7,264 bases of DNA from Prevotellaceae bacterium (GTDB lineage Bacteria; Bacteroidota; Bacteroidia; Bacteroidales; UBA932). Made by a program: the position numbers and the translations under genes. How positions within the stretch are numbered: the first letter of the stretch is position 1; each line of letters starts with the position of its first letter. Of this stretch, positions 4,667-7,264 are shown piece by piece. The stretch covers positions 1-7,264 of the forward strand of contig JAIRLF010000401.1 of NCBI GenBank assembly GCA_031259655.1. The letters run 5' to 3'. The notes beneath the pieces were generated by a model. The model saw only the letters and a program-made list of their open reading frames with translations. It had not been told where the DNA came from and ran no database searches.

Positions 4667-7252
4667 ATGATGAAAGCATTACTTACGGTCGTTTTTTCTG
4701 TTTTAGCCATTACCCTTTGGAGTCAAAAAACAGATACCATTTTCGACGCTAATTTCGTCGAAGAAAAGTTTTTACGCCAATTGAAGCTCTTTCCGCAGGA
4801 AAAAATCCACATCCATACCGACAAATCGACTTATGTTGCCGGAGAAAAAATTTGGTACAGAGCTTATATCGTTGATGCATTGTTGCATACTCCTATGTGT
4901 GCAAGCCGTTATGTATATGTCGAACTGATAAGCCCTGCGGGAGAATTAGTTAGCCTGGACAAAATCCGTCCTGTCGACAGCATGTTTCACAATCGAATCG
5001 ATTTGGCGGAGGATTTGCCCGAAGGAACATACATGCTACGGGCATATACAAATTTCATGCGCAACAAACCCGATTATTTTTTCGAAAAAAAAGTGTTTAT
5101 TGCCGACCCGCAATCGTCGTCTATACAGATAATTCCAAAGTTTGACCTTAAAGATAACAAAGCCTCGTTGAGAATAGAATTTCATCGGTACGGGAATCAG
5201 GAAATCTATGTCGAAAACTTGAAATTACGTGTCGATACCGGCAAAATCAGGAAAATCGATATTGATAAAAATATTGCCGTCAAAACCTCGGAAGACTTTT
5301 CTTTTAAAACGTCTCCCGACAAACAACAAATTGTTTATCTGGAATTTGACAGTAACGGACGACGATATAAGAAATATATTTCCGTGCCTAAAGAGGAAAC
5401 CGATTTCGATGTCTCGTTTTTCCCCGAAGGGGGATATATTATTGATAACCAACATTGCAAAGTGGCGTTCAAGGCGCTTAAAACTAACGGATTGTCGGAA
5501 GATGTGACGGGCGAAGTGTTCGACAATAACGATACTCTTGTGGTGTCGGTGAATTCGCGACATGCCGGAATGGGATATTTTGCTTTCTTTCCCGAAAAAG
5601 GGAAAACATATTATGCCGTATTCAAAAACAAACCGGGCAAAGCGAAACGGTTTCAACTGCCGGCAATACAGCCCGATGCCTGTATTCTGAAAGCAAGTTG
5701 GAGCAGAAGCAAATTGTATATCACGCTCCTGAAAGGGACGGAATATGTCGAACGCCCTCTCAATCTGATTGTTCATACACGAGGGATACCGATTTATGCG
5801 GGTGCTGTGCCACAGAACAATATACTGGCGATTGACAAAACTTCGCTGCCCTCAGGCATCAGTCAAATACTTCTGTTTGATAACAATATGAACCCAATAA
5901 GCGAACGCATGATTTTCAATCTGAATACAGACGAACTCGCAAAAGTCGAAATATCAACAAACAAGCCGGAATACAAACGACGGGAATATGTTTCGGCAAA
6001 AGTCCGCGTTACCGACGCGGCAAATAATCCGCTCGAAGGCGATTTTTCGGTCTCGGTTACTGATAATAAAGATATTATGCCCGACAGCTTGTTCACAATC
6101 GTTTCGAGCCTGTTGCTTTGTTCCGATATCAGGGGCTACATCGAATCGCCCGAATATTACGCTAACAATCAATTGAGTATTGATGCTCTCTTGCTCACTC
6201 AAGGTTGGAAACGATATGATATTCCGGCAGTTCTGAAAAATTCGTTCGAACGCCCGTCTCATTATATGGAATTAGGACAAGAAATTTCCGGAACGGTAGA
6301 ACGGGTTTTAGGAAGTAAAGCCAATGCAAACAATACGGTATCAATCTTTTCGTTGAATGCAAACTATGCAAACATGACTACGTCCGACGAAAATGGACGT
6401 TTCTATTTCAATGGATTCGAGTTTCCCGACAGTACTGTTTATGTTGTGCAGGCTTTGAGTAAAAGAGGCGCCAAATATGTGGAACTAATTGTGGATAAGG
6501 AGTCATTCCCCGAAATAAAACCGTTTGCAGTACCGGATTTTCAGCCCGACAGTTTGTTGTTGCGATATATCGAAAAATCGGACAGGAAATATATCGAAGA
6601 AAACGGCTCTCGAAGTATTGAGCTTGAAGCAGTAACAATAACCGGACAAAAAACCGAGCCAAGAAAACAATCTCTGTATTCTTCGATAATGAATACCGTC
6701 ATACCTTCCGAAAAGTTTGAACGATATAACGATTTGTATCAGGCGCTTATGATTGTCGGCGGAGTTTCGGTCATTGGCGACCAAATTTCTATACGCGGTT
6801 CGTCGATTCCGCCCGTGATAATTGTCGACGATGTGATTTGGGAAGATGTGGATTTAAGAGATATTAATATCAAGGATGTGGAAACTATTGAGATAATGAA
6901 AGGCGCCGAAGCGGCTGTGCTCGGCACAAAAGGCGCCGGAGGAGCTATCATTATTTCTACTAAAACAGGAAATATTACTCCCAAAAAAGGTATACAGTTC
7001 AATATGAAAACCATGGTTCCTAAAGGTTATCGCAAAGATGTCGAATTTTATTCGCCAAAATACGAAACCGAAGAACAAATGACGGGAACCGACAGACGTA
7101 CAACTGTTTTTTGGAAACCAAACATCAAAATTTCGGAAGGAAACGCTGATTTTGATTTCTATACCGCCGATTCAAATTCATCGTATTCTGTAATTATAGA
7201 AGGCGTAACAACCGACGGTCGAATTATTAGAACCTTATATACAATTAATTGA
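4667..7252 (+). CDS. Secreted macroglobulin-like (MG2) protein with TonB plug domain and no beta-barrel
   Basis: This 861-residue protein is complete. ATG 4667 gives a clean signal peptide (MMKALLTVVFSVLAITLWS|Q). The in-frame ATG at 4628 would add 13 residues but lies upstream of the probable -7 box. Domains: an MG2-like domain at about 43-147 with EKIHIHTDKSTYVAGEKIWYRAYI (45-68), middle beta domains with FFPEGGY (251-257), a second MG-like segment at about 425-470 with NKPEYKRREYV, the family motif LLTQGWKRYDIP (509-520), a carboxypeptidase-regulatory-like domain at about 539-615, and a TonB plug-like domain at about 665-767 with VGGVSVIGDQISIRG and VETIEIMKGAEAAVLG. The tail FYTADSNSSYSVIIEGVTTDGR (831-852) is a beta domain normal for this family. 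No barrel strands follow, so it cannot be a transporter by itself. The family is common in Bacteroidota, and I know of no proven function. Likely periplasmic or outer-membrane associated. Confidence 0.85.
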   Translation: MMKALLTVVFSVLAITLWSQKTDTIFDANFVEEKFLRQLKLFPQEKIHIHTDKSTYVAGEKIWYRAYIVDALLHTPMCASRYVYVELISPAGELVSLDKIRPVDSMFHNRIDLAEDLPEGTYMLRAYTNFMRNKPDYFFEKKVFIADPQSSSIQIIPKFDLKDNKASLRIEFHRYGNQEIYVENLKLRVDTGKIRKIDIDKNIAVKTSEDFSFKTSPDKQQIVYLEFDSNGRRYKKYISVPKEETDFDVSFFPEGGYIIDNQHCKVAFKALKTNGLSEDVTGEVFDNNDTLVVSVNSRHAGMGYFAFFPEKGKTYYAVFKNKPGKAKRFQLPAIQPDACILKASWSRSKLYITLLKGTEYVERPLNLIVHTRGIPIYAGAVPQNNILAIDKTSLPSGISQILLFDNNMNPISERMIFNLNTDELAKVEISTNKPEYKRREYVSAKVRVTDAANNPLEGDFSVSVTDNKDIMPDSLFTIVSSLLLCSDIRGYIESPEYYANNQLSIDALLLTQGWKRYDIPAVLKNSFERPSHYMELGQEISGTVERVLGSKANANNTVSIFSLNANYANMTTSDENGRFYFNGFEFPDSTVYVVQALSKRGAKYVELIVDKESFPEIKPFAVPDFQPDSLLLRYIEKSDRKYIEENGSRSIELEAVTITGQKTEPRKQSLYSSIMNTVIPSEKFERYNDLYQALMIVGGVSVIGDQISIRGSSIPPVIIVDDVIWEDVDLRDINIKDVETIEIMKGAEAAVLGTKGAGGAIIISTKTGNITPKKGIQFNMKTMVPKGYRKDVEFYSPKYETEEQMTGTDRRTTVFWKPNIKISEGNADFDFYTADSNSSYSVIIEGVTTDGRIIRTLYTIN

Positions 7253-7264
7253 GAGTTGATGTGC

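Noticed and set aside
5225..5776. 183-codon - strand open frame inside the plug-domain gene
   Set aside because: It is antisense to a well-supported gene with intact domains, and it shows no recognisable domain or start signal. It is a shadow frame.

Overview
The window looks like a chromosomal segment of a member of the Bacteroidota, most likely an uncultured or little-studied Bacteroidales. The base composition is moderately AT-rich. Translation starts lack clear Shine-Dalgarno sequences, and there are TAnnTTTG-type -7 elements. Two families typical of the phylum are present: an OMP_b-brl_2-like barrel, and a macroglobulin-like protein that ends in a TonB plug domain. The organism call is inferred from these features, not from a search.

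Layout. Positions 1-104 hold the 3' end of a + strand gene that is probably a Skp/OmpH-type periplasmic chaperone, followed by an intrinsic terminator at 235-274. Positions 105-942 carry no credible gene. They hold several hairpins and, at 579-823, six tandem copies of a 41-bp unit. That array is bracketed by a perfect 46-bp direct repeat (509-554 and 863-908). A diverged relative of the 46-bp repeat lies at about 3431-3458.

On the - strand, reading from 3280 to 943, three closely spaced genes form a probable operon: an ECF sigma factor, a single-pass membrane protein in the anti-sigma position, and a small secreted outer-membrane beta-barrel protein. The gaps are 6 bp and 13 bp. A possible ECF-type promoter precedes the sigma gene. 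Upstream of it, also on the - strand, lies gapA, the glycolytic glyceraldehyde-3-phosphate dehydrogenase, with its own G-U-rich intrinsic terminator.

Divergent from gapA on the + strand is a complete 861-residue secreted protein with macroglobulin-like (MG2) domains, a carboxypeptidase-regulatory-like domain, a TonB-receptor plug domain and no beta-barrel. The longest open frame starts at 4628, but a promoter-like element lies inside its first codons. The signal peptide begins at 4667, so 4667 is used as the start.

How the genes fit together. The sigma, membrane protein and barrel trio has the architecture of an envelope-sensing switch: sigma factor held at the inner membrane, periplasmic sensor domain, outer-membrane partner. 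This is inferred from gene order and topology. The gapA gene is housekeeping. The plug protein is an envelope protein of unproven function and nothing in the sequence ties it to the sigma operon. The two most interesting items are the bracketed tandem array and the sigma operon, whose membrane protein has no recognisable zinc-binding anti-sigma or FecR motif.
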